Source: Rhizobium mongolense USDA 1844
GTDB lineage: Bacteria; Pseudomonadota; Alphaproteobacteria; Rhizobiales; Rhizobiaceae
Direction: 5' to 3'
NCBI RefSeq assembly: GCF_000419765.1
Contig: NZ_ATTQ01000011.1
Location: forward strand, 1-64,000
DNA length: 64,000 bases
In this document: one piece after another, positions 43,575 through 52,327 of the stretch
Position numbering within the stretch: the stretch's first letter is position 1
How the letters are laid out: each line of letters starts with the position of its first letter
The notes under the pieces: generated by a model
What the model was told of the DNA's origin: nothing
Database searches by the model: none
What the model saw: the letters and a program-made list of their open reading frames with translations, nothing else
Program-made: the position numbers and the translations under genes

Positions 43575-44624
43575 ATGCTGCAAAACGCTGAGCAGACGGG
43601 CCCGGAGCCGCTCCATGTCAGCCTCATCGCTATTCCCGAGGCCGTAGTGTCGACGCTGAGTGGCATCTTCGACGTGATGAACGCCTTTGTTATTATGCCG
43701 CCGCTAGGCGACGCACAGCGCCGGGCGCCACCGTTCCTGGTCGAGATTGTTGGGCTCGAATCCGGGCCGCTGTCGCTTGCCAGTCGCGTCCCCGTCATGG
43801 TCCAACGCAGCATTGCCGCGCTTGATACGACCGACATCATTATCGTCCCTTCCATCCTGCTTGGCCCTGAGGGCTGGCGAAAAGGTCGACACCCGGAACT
43901 AGTAGAATGGCTTCGAGCCATGCACCGGCGCGGTGCGCTTCTATGCTCGGCTTGCTCCGGTGTTTTCCTGCTCGCCGAAACAGGGCTCTTCGATGGCGCA
44001 GATGCGACGGTACATTTCGGTTACGCCAACGCCTTCGCGGCAGGTTTTCCGCAGGTCCATGTCCACCCTGAGCGGGTTCTGGTCGTCTCGGGCGAGCGCG
44101 AAGAACTTGTAAGTTCAGGAGCCTCCATGACCTGGCATGATTTGGTCCTCTACCTGATCGCTAGACATGCGGGAGCGACCGCCGCACAGGCAGTTGCGCG
44201 CTGCTTTGCCCTCCAATGGCATCAGGACGGACTTACGCCCTACATGGTATTCGAGGGGCGCAATGATCATGGAGACGTCGCTGTCCAGGCGGCTCAGGAA
44301 TGGGTGGCCACGCATTTCCCCGCCGCGAGCCCGCTTGAGGAAATGATCCGCCGCTCCGGACTTGCCGAGCGCACCTTCAAACGCCGTTTCACAGCCGCGA
44401 CCGGATTGAGCCCGATCGCCTACGTGCAGCGCCTAAGGATCGAGGACGCGAAGCGCCGTTTGGAGCGGACAGAGGCATCGGTCGACGAGATCGGCTGGCA
44501 GGTCGGTTACGAGGAACCGGCTTTTTTCCGCCGTCTCTTCAAGCGAGTCACCGGCTTGACGCCAGGTGGCTATCGACGGCGTTTCAGAATTCCTGAGTAT
44601 GCACAGACCCGTGTAAGGGATTAA
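43575..44624 (+). CDS. GlxA/FtrA-type AraC-family regulator
   Basis: Transcription factor of 349 residues with an N-terminal DJ-1/PfpI-like domain (about 15-200; the elbow reads LLCSACSGVFLLAE) and a C-terminal AraC DNA-binding domain (RSGLAERTFKRRFTAATG, EIGWQVGYEEPAFFRRLFKRVTG). This architecture is typical of GlxA-family activators of amine and nitrogen metabolism. ATG 43575 follows AAAGGAAAT. Divergent from the methyltransferase gene, its likely target. Confidence 0.9.
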   Translation: MLQNAEQTGPEPLHVSLIAIPEAVVSTLSGIFDVMNAFVIMPPLGDAQRRAPPFLVEIVGLESGPLSLASRVPVMVQRSIAALDTTDIIIVPSILLGPEGWRKGRHPELVEWLRAMHRRGALLCSACSGVFLLAETGLFDGADATVHFGYANAFAAGFPQVHVHPERVLVVSGEREELVSSGASMTWHDLVLYLIARHAGATAAQAVARCFALQWHQDGLTPYMVFEGRNDHGDVAVQAAQEWVATHFPAASPLEEMIRRSGLAERTFKRRFTAATGLSPIAYVQRLRIEDAKRRLERTEASVDEIGWQVGYEEPAFFRRLFKRVTGLTPGGYRRRFRIPEYAQTRVRD

Positions 44625-44887
44625 GGTGCTCGACTAGGCCGTTCGGCACGTTACCCTTGTCTGGGGCAAATTCCTCGCTCGTCGCTGAGGTTGTCGGAGC
44701 AGTCTATAAAATCCGGCCAATCTCGCTTTATCTTCCTGGTGCGCCACTGGCATCGGAGGACGCGGGTTGGGTGGGCGTCGCGCCGCAGCATTTTACCCCG
44801 CGCTGCGACGCCTGGCGCGACACGTTCCTGGGCAAAAGGCCACAATCGAGCCAGCTCTATCTGTTGGGTGGATACGATTGCGCCGTT

Positions 44888-45145
44888 TTACGAGCAGCGT
44901 GCCTCGTAGGTCCGTCCATAGCGATCTCGATACACGCAGTAGCCGCGACGTTCGGTCGAGCGGCCAATCAGGGCGCCGGCGACGCCGCCAGCAACGGCTC
45001 CGACCGCAGCACCTTCCCAGCTATTGCTGACAGCCCCGCCGATAACTGCTCCGGTGCCGGCCCCAATGGCCGTTCCCTTCTCCGTCGCTGTGCAAGATGC
45101 CAGGGCACCAACGAAGGCACTGGCAAGGACAATTTTTCTCATCAT
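44888..45145 (-). CDS. Glycine-zipper lipoprotein
   Basis: An 85-residue outer-membrane-type small protein: signal MMRKIVLASAFVGALASC with the lipidated Cys in LASC, then a glycine zipper (AIGAGTGAVIGGAVSNSW, AAVGAVAGGVAGALIG) and a short C-terminus with Cys-Tyr (YCVYRDRYGRTYEARC). It resembles SlyB/YMGG-like proteins. ATG 45145 follows AGGAGGCGTTCAAA. It is downstream of the Ala/Pro-rich membrane protein in one operon. The 44625-44887 stretch before it shows nothing recognisable. Confidence 0.85.
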   Translation of the reverse strand: MMRKIVLASAFVGALASCTATEKGTAIGAGTGAVIGGAVSNSWEGAAVGAVAGGVAGALIGRSTERRGYCVYRDRYGRTYEARCS

Positions 45146-45171
45146 TTTGAACGCCTCCTTATCTGCCGATA

Positions 45172-45486
45172 CTACTGCTGCGCGGGAGAGGCCGGCGGCG
45201 TCGCCGGTGCCGGCGTCGCATTGTTATCCGCTGGTGCCATCGGCTTTGCCGGACCAGGGGTTGGCTCAGAATTCGTGGTGGATGCAGTGGGCTGCGGATC
45301 CGTATCCGGAGCGCCGCTCCACAGGGTGTAGGCAACCGCAATCACGGCGATCGCTGCAATGGCGGCGGCCCAGCCCCCCCATGCGCTGGATCGGGTGTGC
45401 TCCACCGGTGTCGTGCGCAGGTCCAGATCGGGGTTCGGGGTCGTTGTGCGATTAGGATCGTTCGGATTGTTAGGGTCGTACGTCAT
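45172..45486 (-). CDS. Small membrane protein with Asn/Pro-rich N- and Ala/Pro-rich C-terminus
   Basis: A 104-residue protein: hydrophilic N-terminus rich in N, P, D and T (YDPNNPNDPNRTTTP), one membrane helix (AAAIAAIAVIAVAYTL), and an Ala/Pro/Thr-rich periplasmic tail. This is a common rhizobial hypothetical-protein type. ATG 45486 is seven bases after GGAG; the frame to 45723 is less likely. It lies 26 bases upstream of the glycine-zipper lipoprotein, and both may protect the envelope. Function unknown. Confidence 0.8.
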   Translation of the reverse strand: MTYDPNNPNDPNRTTTPNPDLDLRTTPVEHTRSSAWGGWAAAIAAIAVIAVAYTLWSGAPDTDPQPTASTTNSEPTPGPAKPMAPADNNATPAPATPPASPAQQ

Positions 45487-45658
45487 CTTCATTCTCCGCT
45501 TTCTGATGAATAAGGGAAGGGTTGGATAGCTTGTTTGTTCCGCTAGCGCTCCGGCCCGATCTCCTGTGTCGGACTTCGGTCCCAGATCGATCGGACTTTG
45601 GCCCCATGAAAAACCAAGTCCAAAGTCCTTTTGAACTTCAGACCGTGGGCCCGGATCG

Positions 45659-45683
45659 GGAACGTCATTCACTGCCCGGCATT
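45659..45683 (+). promoter_or_regulatory. Weak EcfG-like promoter before a small membrane ORF
   Basis: GGAAC (45659-45663), 16 bases, then CATT (45680-45683), with one mismatch. It lies 39 bases before ATG 45723. Weaker than the others because the mismatch is in the second -10 base. Confidence 0.3.
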
Positions 45684-45722
45684 GGGGTGGCGTGACAAAA
45701 GAGCGGTCAAAGGAGGCTTGCA

Positions 45723-45893
45723 ATGAAGGACGATGGATCCACCCGTGGCAAAAGCGGCTGGAGCGTGGCGGCCGTCATCATTGTCATCGCCCTTGCCGCC
45801 TTGCTCCACGTCTATGGTCAACTCCTGTCGGGCGACAGCGAGCAATTGACGAGGAGTCTTCGCGAACCCGCGGCCACCGCCGATGGAGGCTAA
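45723..45893 (+). CDS. 56-residue single-span membrane protein
   Basis: A short gene preceded by an excellent ribosome site (AAAGGAGGCTTGCA). The product has a polar N-terminus (MKDDGSTRGKSG), one membrane helix (VAAVIIVIALAALLHVYG) and a polar tail. No family recognised. It is divergent from the Ala/Pro-rich membrane protein. The bases 45894-46217 after it show no recognisable gene. Confidence 0.65.
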   Translation: MKDDGSTRGKSGWSVAAVIIVIALAALLHVYGQLLSGDSEQLTRSLREPAATADGG

Positions 45894-46217
45894 CGGGATC
45901 GAGAAGCACACGAGTCGACCCGCGGGGCTGTTCAATCTCATCCATCCCCCGGTCGACCTTTCGATTGTTTGGCGACGAAGCGCGACAACGCATTCTCGTC
46001 GCTGCAGCTCAAGACGGATGCTGCCATGAAGGATCTAGTGTTCATTCAATCGTAGTTCGGGACCAATGTCTGGGGGCCTGTCGGCATGAAAGAGGCCGCC
46101 GCACGCGTTGAGAAAACCCAACACCGAGATGCAGGTGATGGTCGAGGGATAGTTAAACGCCTAGACTTCGGCACCTCAGATCTAACGATGGCCCGATCCG
46201 CGGTCGCAACAACTGCC

Positions 46218-46757
46218 TCACGGAATGCAGTTTTTTTCAATATCATTTGCCACAAATCTTGCAGCACGGTTCCAGGCTTCGCCCGTATCGCCTCGATACG
46301 TTATAAACCGGTCGCAGGTGGGCTTGTTGGTGTGGATGTCCAACAGGACATACTTCGCCCAGCCCACCAAGGTGCTCATCTTGTGAATCTCGCCTATGAG
46401 CAAGTAATTCGCGCCAGCCGTTTTCGCCTCTTTCGAAAGCTCCGCGATCCCTGGTTCGCGCGCCGTGCACCGCCCATTCTGGCAAGCCAACGAAGTGATG
46501 TTGATCTTGCTACGTTTCGAGAGACTGTCGCGTAGGGTTGAGACAAACGCCGTCAACCGAGCATCGTGGTCGCGGAGCTGGTGACCCGCTTCGCCGGACG
46601 TGTCTTTAAAGTCAAAATTGGCAACGGCTACCGTTAACGGTTCAATCGTGTCGGCAACGGCGACTGATGCAAGGGCGCTGGCACACGCCAACGCCGTGGC
46701 GGCCCACCAGCCGGGGATGCACCATCTCCTTGCAACGTTAAAACTCGCTTTTACCAC
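46218..46757 (-). CDS. DUF2380 domain exported protein
   Basis: A 179-residue exported protein: signal ending in ASALASVAVADT, then VAVANFDFKDTSGE, DSLSKRSKINI and KTAGANYLLIGEIHKM, which match the DUF2380 family. The fold resembles the TolB-N-terminal-like domain of proteins of unknown function in rhizobia and bradyrhizobia. The start is a GTG at 46757 after GGGAGGAGGAT; TTG at 46787 is an alternative. The gene stands alone, beside a transposon remnant. Confidence 0.75.
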   Translation of the reverse strand: MVKASFNVARRWCIPGWWAATALACASALASVAVADTIEPLTVAVANFDFKDTSGEAGHQLRDHDARLTAFVSTLRDSLSKRSKINITSLACQNGRCTAREPGIAELSKEAKTAGANYLLIGEIHKMSTLVGWAKYVLLDIHTNKPTCDRFITYRGDTGEAWNRAARFVANDIEKNCIP

Positions 46758-47067
46758 ATCCTCCTCCCAACTTAAGATTGTCGCCAAGCCAGGGGCAGCG
46801 TCCTATGTTGGCCTCACGCGAGATGAACGCCACTGCTATGCCAACGCGTTCATTAACCAGAAGTCTGGCGCAAGGATCGGCCACGATAGCCGCCCGTGAC
46901 CAGCACCACCATCCTCGATCTAGCCATTGCGCTCACCGCTCGCCGAAGGATCATTCCTGCCGCTCTCCAAGCGGCTGAAAACGCTAAGACAAGACCACGA
47001 AGCAGAACCCCGGCGGGTGCCATGCTCGACAATGCTGCTTTGGCAAAGATTGTATGTCGGCATAAGT
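46758..47067. other. Stretch without a recognised gene next to a transposon remnant
   Basis: Contains only short frames without family likeness. It lies between the DUF2380 gene and the TnpB remnant and is probably part of the same decayed insertion. Confidence 0.35.
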
Positions 47068-47118
47068 CCCCGGCGTTCAGGCCCGGGGAGGAAGGCGAGA
47101 GCGGCCTTGGGCTGCTTG
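47068..47118 (+). repeat. About 50-bp GC-rich hairpin repeat, copy 2
   Basis: Contains CCCCGGCGTTCAGGCCCGGGG followed by the same AGGAAGGCGAGAGCGGCC as the copy at 1153-1203 (opposite strand). Only about three positions differ. It adjoins a TnpB C-terminal fragment. This supports an origin in an IS200/IS605-type element. Confidence 0.5.
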
Positions 47119-47280
47119 CGCGCCCATGCCGACCACAATGCTGCAATCAACATCCTGCGTCGGAACACGGCGTCTATGATCGTGGAGGAAGGGCAGCCGC
47201 TCTCCGTTGAAGCGATAACTATCGGCGGAGCTTTGCGCCCCCTCGGAAATCCCCTGCTCGCAAGCGGCGGACGATGTTAA
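47107..47280 (+). pseudogene. tnpB: C-terminal remnant of a TnpB (IS200/IS605 family) RNA-guided nuclease
   Basis: The frame ends HADHNAAINILRRN-TASMIVEEG...GNPLLASGGRC. The ADHNAAINILRR run is the conserved end of the zinc-ribbon/RuvC III region of TnpB, which supplies the last catalytic Asp. No start, no RuvC I-II motifs and no complete zinc ribbon remain; about 55 codons survive. The stop overlaps the stop of pcaQ (GTTAAC). The insertion therefore decayed right at the border of the pca cluster. Confidence 0.7.
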
Positions 47281-48200
47281 CTTGCGGAAATCTCGCGCGC
47301 GGCCTCCCGGATCGTCTGCATCAGAATAGATAGTGGCAATGAGGGGATGGCATCCGTGCGCATCGTCAGACCCACAGGCCCTTTCGTTTCGCTTGTGTCG
47401 ATCGGCAGTACCGCCAGAACGCCGTCCTCGATGTCGGTTGCCACAACACCAGTCGAGATGATCCAGATTGCGTCGCTTGACCGCAGGAAGGCGCGGCCGA
47501 AAGAATCGGAAACCGTCTCGATCTGGTTCGGCAGGTTCGGTACGCCATTGGCGATTAGAAAACTTTCGACGAAAGGACGGATGATCGAGGCCCGCGTCGG
47601 CATCAGCACCGTGTAATCCGCGAGCGCGGCAAAGGGCGACTGCCTGGTTTTCAGCAGCGGGTGGCCAGCCCGGACGGCAAACACCACCTGCTCGGAATAG
47701 AGATGCTCAAAGGAAAAGCCTGCCATCTTTTCCGCTCCTGCGAGGCGTCCGACGACAAGATCGAGGTCGCCCACTCGGAGCTGCTCCAAAAGCACCGCAT
47801 TTTCCCCAGTCACGATCTTGATGCGGCTCCAGGTATTTTCTTTGAGGAATAGCTCCATCGCCTGCGGCATGACGCGCGTCGAAACCGTCGGAAGCGCGCC
47901 GATGCGGATCGGCGGAGCATCGCCCGCCCGCTCCTGGGTGACGGAATCGAGCCCGTGACGGAGCGCCGTCAGTGCGGCGCCCGCATGCTTCAGGAACACC
48001 TCACCGTACCGTGTGATCTTGATGCCGCGCCCGTCGCGCTCGAAAACCGCAACGCCCAGCACCTCTTCCAGTTCGCGGATCGTCTTTGTCACCGCAGGCT
48101 GGCTGACACGGAGGAGTTCAGCCGCCTTCATGACGCTTTTCTGCCGCGCAACCTCGACAAAGGTCTGTAGATGGCGAAACTTGATACGGCTGTCGATCAT
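47277..48200 (-). CDS. pcaQ: LysR-family regulator PcaQ
   Basis: Activator of pca genes in response to beta-carboxymuconate derivatives, 307 residues. It has an N-terminal winged helix (HLQTFVEVARQKSVMKAAELLRVSQPAVTKTIRELEEVLG, shown in parts) and a substrate-binding domain. The start SRIKFRHLQTFVEVARQKS is characteristic of PcaQ. ATG 48200 is adjacent to the PcaQ box at 48208-48223. Divergent from pcaDCHG, as in Agrobacterium and Sinorhizobium. Confidence 0.95.
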   Translation of the reverse strand: MIDSRIKFRHLQTFVEVARQKSVMKAAELLRVSQPAVTKTIRELEEVLGVAVFERDGRGIKITRYGEVFLKHAGAALTALRHGLDSVTQERAGDAPPIRIGALPTVSTRVMPQAMELFLKENTWSRIKIVTGENAVLLEQLRVGDLDLVVGRLAGAEKMAGFSFEHLYSEQVVFAVRAGHPLLKTRQSPFAALADYTVLMPTRASIIRPFVESFLIANGVPNLPNQIETVSDSFGRAFLRSSDAIWIISTGVVATDIEDGVLAVLPIDTSETKGPVGLTMRTDAIPSLPLSILMQTIREAAREISAS

Positions 48201-48207
48201 TGATCAC

Positions 48208-48223
48208 ATAACCCAGAAGTTAT
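48208..48223. promoter_or_regulatory. PcaQ box in the pcaQ-pcaD intergenic region
   Basis: ATAACC-CAGA-AGTTAT, close to the described PcaQ-binding motif ATAACC-N4-GGTTAA. It lies between pcaQ and pcaD, about 70 bases before the pcaD start. A related box lies upstream of pcaM (53436-53451). Confidence 0.75.
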
Positions 48224-48292
48224 CGGAAAGCCACGAAATATCATTTTACCTAACCGAATTAAACATTCAATTTCGTGCCAGGAGGAAGTTCC

Positions 48293-49102
48293 GTGCAATT
48301 TGCCCGCGTCAACGATGTCACGATTCACTATCAAATCATTGGTGGCCCTGCCGACAAGCCGGTCATTGTCTTTGCCAATTCGCTCGGCACGGATTTCAGG
48401 ATCTGGCGCGATGTGATCGTGCGGCTGGCAGGTGATTTTGCAATCGTGCTTTACGACAAGCGCGGGCATGGTCTTTCGGATGTCGGCCAGTTGCCGTATT
48501 CGATCGACGATCATGCCTCAGACCTGATCGGCCTCCTGGAGACGCTTGAGGTCGAGCAGGCCTTCATCTGCGGCCTTTCGGTCGGCGGGCTCATCGCGCA
48601 GTCGCTTTACCAGCAGCGTCCGGATCTCGTGCGCGGCCTCATCCTTTGCGATACGGCACACAAGATCGGCACCGCCGAAACATGGAACGCCCGCATCGAG
48701 GCGGTCGAAAATAACGGGATCGGCAGCATCGTCGATGCGGTGATGGAGCGTTGGTTCACGCCGGCCTTCCGCCGCCCTGAAAATCGGGCCTATGCCGGCT
48801 ACTGCAACATGCTTGCCCGCCAGCCCGTCGAAGGCTATGCGGCAACATGCGGCGCCATCCGCGATGCCGATTTCACAAAAGCCGCAGGCAAGATTGCAGT
48901 TCCCACCATCTGCATTGTCGGCGATCAGGACGGTTCGACGCCACCGGACCTGGTGAGGTCCACCGCGCAGCTGATCCCGAACGCCCGGTTTGAAACGATC
49001 CGCGATGCCGGTCACATCCCCTGCGTCGAACAACCCGAGGCGCTTACCGCTGTCATCCGCGCCTTCATCGATATCGCCTTGCATGGAGAACTAAGCCCAT
49101 GA
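48293..49102 (+). CDS. pcaD: 3-oxoadipate enol-lactonase
   Basis: Alpha/beta hydrolase of 269 residues that opens 3-oxoadipate enol-lactone to 3-oxoadipate. The nucleophile is Ser96 in CGLSVGG; the acid and His lie in GDQDGSTP and DAGHIPCVEQP. It starts with GTG 48293, seven bases after AGGAGG, with no nearer ATG. First gene of pcaDCHG; the stop overlaps the start of pcaC by four bases. Confidence 0.95.
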   Translation: MQFARVNDVTIHYQIIGGPADKPVIVFANSLGTDFRIWRDVIVRLAGDFAIVLYDKRGHGLSDVGQLPYSIDDHASDLIGLLETLEVEQAFICGLSVGGLIAQSLYQQRPDLVRGLILCDTAHKIGTAETWNARIEAVENNGIGSIVDAVMERWFTPAFRRPENRAYAGYCNMLARQPVEGYAATCGAIRDADFTKAAGKIAVPTICIVGDQDGSTPPDLVRSTAQLIPNARFETIRDAGHIPCVEQPEALTAVIRAFIDIALHGELSP

Positions 49103-49503
49103 ATGAAGCCTCGACCCCGTCTGAACGCTACCGGCAGGGCATGGCGACCCGCCGCGCGATCCTCGGTCACGACCACGTCGATCGCGCCGAAGCAGGCTCG
49201 ACGGCTTTCGACAAGCCGTTTCAGGACCTGATTACGGAGGCTGCCTGGGGGCATGTCTGGTCGCGCCCGACCTTCACGAAACGCGAGCGCTCGATCGTAA
49301 CGATCGCGCTTCTGGCAGCACTTGGCCAGGATGACGAGACTGCGATGCATGTTCGCGCTACGGCCAATACCGGCGCCAGCCGCGAGGATGTTTGCGAAGC
49401 GCTTCTGCACGTGGCGATCTATGCGGGTGTTCCGGCTGCCAATCACGCGATCAAAATCGCCAAACAGGTTTTCGAGCAGATGGACGCCGAAGAGACAGCC
49501 TGA
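49099..49503 (+). CDS. pcaC: 4-carboxymuconolactone decarboxylase
   Basis: Converts 4-carboxymuconolactone to 3-oxoadipate enol-lactone; 134 residues, the usual size. It shows the AhpD-like/CMD helix pattern TKRERSIVTIALLAALG and HVRATANTGASREDVCEALLHVAIYAGVPAANHA, in which the conserved His and Glu are seen. ATG 49099 overlaps the pcaD stop (ATGA). Confidence 0.96.
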   Translation: MNEASTPSERYRQGMATRRAILGHDHVDRAEAGSTAFDKPFQDLITEAAWGHVWSRPTFTKRERSIVTIALLAALGQDDETAMHVRATANTGASREDVCEALLHVAIYAGVPAANHAIKIAKQVFEQMDAEETA

Positions 49504-49512
49504 GAGGAAGAG

Positions 49513-50262
49513 ATGTCCGATATTTCGAACCGCAAGCCGGAAACCGGCGCCTTCTTCGCCCGCGACCGCGCCAGGCATCCACCGGCCTATGCGCCCGGCT
49601 ACAAGACCTCGGTGCTACGTTCCCCACAACGCGCGTTACTGTCGCTCGACGGCACGATTTCAGAGATTACCGGGCCGGTCTTTGGCCATTCGATCATCGG
49701 TGAACTCGACAATGACCTGATCCACAACTTCGCCCGCCCCGGCGAGAGCGCCATCGGCGAGCGCATTATCGTTCACGGCCGGGTACTCGACGAGCGTGGC
49801 CGGCCAGTCTCGGGCGCGCTGGTGGAATTCTGGCAGGCCAATGCCGGCGGGCGTTATCGCCACAAGAAGGAAACCTATCTCGCGGCCATCGATCCGAATT
49901 TCGGCGGCTGCGGGCGCTGCATCACCGACGAATACGGGCAATACTCCTTCCGCACCATTCGCCCCGGCGCCTATCCGTGGCCGAACGGCGTCAACGATTG
50001 GCGCCCGGCGCACATCCACTTCTCGATCTTCGGCCACGGCTTTGCCCAGCGGCTGATTACGCAGATGTATTTCGAAGGCGACCCGATGATCTGGAAATGT
50101 CCGATCGTCGGCACGATCCCGGACAAGGCTGCAATCGAGCAGCTGATTGCACCACTCGACTGGGGCAACACCATCCCCATGGACGCGCGCGCCTACAAGT
50201 TCGATATCGTTCTGCGTGGCCGCCGCTCGACCCTGTTCGAAAATCGGCTGGAGGGCAACTGA
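49513..50262 (+). CDS. pcaH: Protocatechuate 3,4-dioxygenase beta subunit
   Basis: Iron-containing subunit of the intradiol dioxygenase that opens protocatechuate to 3-carboxy-cis,cis-muconate; 249 residues. Fe(III) ligands likely include Tyr154 (GAYPWPNG) and His167/His169 (AHIHFSIFG), with a further Tyr upstream. ATG 49513 follows AGAGGAAGAG. Nine bases after pcaC and two bases before pcaG. The alpha and beta subunits assemble together in the cytoplasm. Confidence 0.97.
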   Translation: MSDISNRKPETGAFFARDRARHPPAYAPGYKTSVLRSPQRALLSLDGTISEITGPVFGHSIIGELDNDLIHNFARPGESAIGERIIVHGRVLDERGRPVSGALVEFWQANAGGRYRHKKETYLAAIDPNFGGCGRCITDEYGQYSFRTIRPGAYPWPNGVNDWRPAHIHFSIFGHGFAQRLITQMYFEGDPMIWKCPIVGTIPDKAAIEQLIAPLDWGNTIPMDARAYKFDIVLRGRRSTLFENRLEGN

Positions 50263-50264
50263 TC

Positions 50265-50876
50265 ATGCAGGAACTCGGCTATCTCAAGGAAACCCCGTCG
50301 CAAACGGCAGGTCCCTATGTCCATATCGGCCTGACGCCGAATTTCTGCGATATCGGCGGCATCTACGCACAAGACCTCGGCAGCGCGATGGTCAACGAAA
50401 AGACCCTCGGCGAGCGCATCACCGTGACGGGCCACATCTATGATGGAACAGGCGCGCCCGTGCGTGACGCGGTCGTCGAAATCTGGCAGGCCGACAGCGC
50501 CGGGCTTTACAACAGCCCATCGGAAATGCGCGGCGCGGCCGACCGGAATTTTACCGGTTGGGGCCGCTGTCCGACCAGCGCCGAAGATGGCGTCTATAGG
50601 TTCGAAACCGTCAAGCCTGGCTGCGTGCCCTTCAAGGACGGCCGCACGATGGCGCCGCACATCTCTTTCTGGATCGTCGCGCGCGGCATCAATATCGGGC
50701 TCCACACCCGCATGTACTTTCCGGAGGAAGCAGCCGCCAACATGGCCGATCCGCTGCTTGCCCGTGTCGAACACGGCGAGCGCATTGCAACAATGATCGC
50801 GACCCGGGATGGCGCAACCTGTACGTTTGATATCCGCCTTCAGGGGGAGAAGGAAACGGTATTTCTCGACATTTGA
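50265..50876 (+). CDS. pcaG: Protocatechuate 3,4-dioxygenase alpha subunit
   Basis: Structural partner of PcaH, 203 residues, homologous but lacking the iron ligands. It shows the intradiol fold (VTGHIYDGTGAPVRDAVVEIWQAD) and APHISFWIVARG in place of the HIH motif, as is normal for alpha subunits. The ATG at 50265 follows GAGGGCAAC within the pcaH end. Genes further downstream belonging to the pathway (pcaB) are separated from it by an acyltransferase gene. Confidence 0.95.
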   Translation: MQELGYLKETPSQTAGPYVHIGLTPNFCDIGGIYAQDLGSAMVNEKTLGERITVTGHIYDGTGAPVRDAVVEIWQADSAGLYNSPSEMRGAADRNFTGWGRCPTSAEDGVYRFETVKPGCVPFKDGRTMAPHISFWIVARGINIGLHTRMYFPEEAAANMADPLLARVEHGERIATMIATRDGATCTFDIRLQGEKETVFLDI

Positions 50877-51060
50877 TCAGCATGTAAGATAAGGCGATTT
50901 TCCCTTTTAATGCAGGCGCTTCCTGCTGGAAGCCGATGCCGCCGACACCCCGTTTACAATCATAGAGAGCTGCACACGTGCCGAAACGACGATAGGCGGG
51001 TTGTTAAAAATGCTGCACCGCAGTAAGACTTTTGACGGGCTGAACGTTGATGGTGGAAAC

Positions 51061-52230
51061 ATGCAGAAAACATTCGGGCACGTCCTGACGGCACACAAGG
51101 GTCTTGGTCCAGGTTTTGACTTCCTCAGGATTGCCCTGGCTTTTTCAATCGTATTGGCACATTCATTTTTGCTGACCGGAAATGACGCTTTTTTCCGTTC
51201 GAGCCCGTTGTGGTTTGCAGAATACGCACTGGTTCCGATGTTCTTCGCTCTCAGCGGTTTTCTGATCGCCGGCAGCGCTCAGCGCCTCAGCCTGAAAAAC
51301 TTTCTTTTGAACCGCGGACTGCGCATCGTCCCTGCTCTTGCGGTCGATATCGTCGTCTGCGCGCTCATCATCGGCCCGCTGGTGACGACCGTCGCTTTGC
51401 GTGACTATGTTCTCGGCGCCGACTTCTACAAGTATTTTCTCAACATCATCGGCTGGATTCATTACAGCCTGCCGGGTGTATTTGAGGAGAACCCGACGCA
51501 TCGGGTGAACGGAGCTCTGTGGACCGTGCCATGGGAAATCTTCTGCTACATCATCATGTCTGCGCTCATGATCACCTCGACCATCAAGTCATGGCAGAAG
51601 CTGGCAGTTTTGACCGGTGGCTTTATCCTGAGCGGGCTTATCGTCCAGTTCTTCGGACATCTGCTGCCCTATCGCGTAAACCTGGTCTTGAGCACGCTGT
51701 TCGTCAGCCGCGGCGCCCAGCTGGTATTTGCGTTTCTGCTCGGCATCTTGGCCTATCAATTGCGGGATTTCATTCCGCATAAAAAATCACTGTTCTTGGC
51801 CAGCATGGCAGTTTCCGTCCTGGCGATGCTGTTCTTGAGCAGCCCCTCCATCGAGAGCGTGCCAAACAGACTGCTCGTAATCCCAGCGCTCGTCTATATC
51901 ACCGTCTTTGTCGGTCTGACGCCGGTGCCCCTGCCCTCCGTCTTTCACAAGGGCGACTATTCTTATGGCGTCTATCTTTATCACGACCCCTTTCTTCAAA
52001 TTTTGATCAGTCTGGCGCCGGGCCTGTTCCTGATCCCGAAAACCGGCGCGCTCGCGCTCTATGCTATCGGCATCTGCGCCGCGATGGGCATCGCGGTCTT
52101 TTCCTGGCATATGATCGAGAAGCCGATCTTGGGCATGCGAAAGAAATTCTCGTTCGTTGCAAAGGCGCGAGGCGTCGACGAGAATGCGGATATAAAGATT
52201 CTGCCCGTCGAGAAACCGGTAAAGGCATAG
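51061..52230 (+). CDS. Acyltransferase 3 family membrane protein (OafA/NodX-like)
   Basis: Integral membrane O-acyltransferase of about 389 residues with roughly ten hydrophobic helices. It opens with the signature GFDFLRIALAFSIVLAHSF (R and H typical of the family), and includes ALWTVPWEIFCYI and YSYGVYLYHDP motifs. Relatives acetylate or succinylate surface polysaccharides or Nod factors. ATG 51061 follows GGTGGAAAC; TTG/ATG at 51001-51010 are other possibilities. It lies between pcaG and pcaB, where no pca gene is expected, and its upstream region is relatively AT-rich. A likely later insertion. Confidence 0.87.
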   Translation: MQKTFGHVLTAHKGLGPGFDFLRIALAFSIVLAHSFLLTGNDAFFRSSPLWFAEYALVPMFFALSGFLIAGSAQRLSLKNFLLNRGLRIVPALAVDIVVCALIIGPLVTTVALRDYVLGADFYKYFLNIIGWIHYSLPGVFEENPTHRVNGALWTVPWEIFCYIIMSALMITSTIKSWQKLAVLTGGFILSGLIVQFFGHLLPYRVNLVLSTLFVSRGAQLVFAFLLGILAYQLRDFIPHKKSLFLASMAVSVLAMLFLSSPSIESVPNRLLVIPALVYITVFVGLTPVPLPSVFHKGDYSYGVYLYHDPFLQILISLAPGLFLIPKTGALALYAIGICAAMGIAVFSWHMIEKPILGMRKKFSFVAKARGVDENADIKILPVEKPVKA

Positions 52231-52327
52231 TTGGCAAAGGGGCGGACACCCCTGCGATCTCTGCCGGCATTTTTACAGCCGGTGCGGTTCTGCAACGGCA
52301 AGCTGGCGGCAGAAATAGGCAAAATCA

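Noticed and set aside
44657..44880. Frames in the gap after the GlxA-like regulator
   Set aside because: They are low-complexity and overlap the glycine-zipper gene on the opposite strand; no family likeness.
45537..45541. Possible EcfG-like site for the minus-strand small membrane gene (GGAAC-N16-CCTT)
   Set aside because: The -10 element misses the important G, so I do not list it as a promoter.
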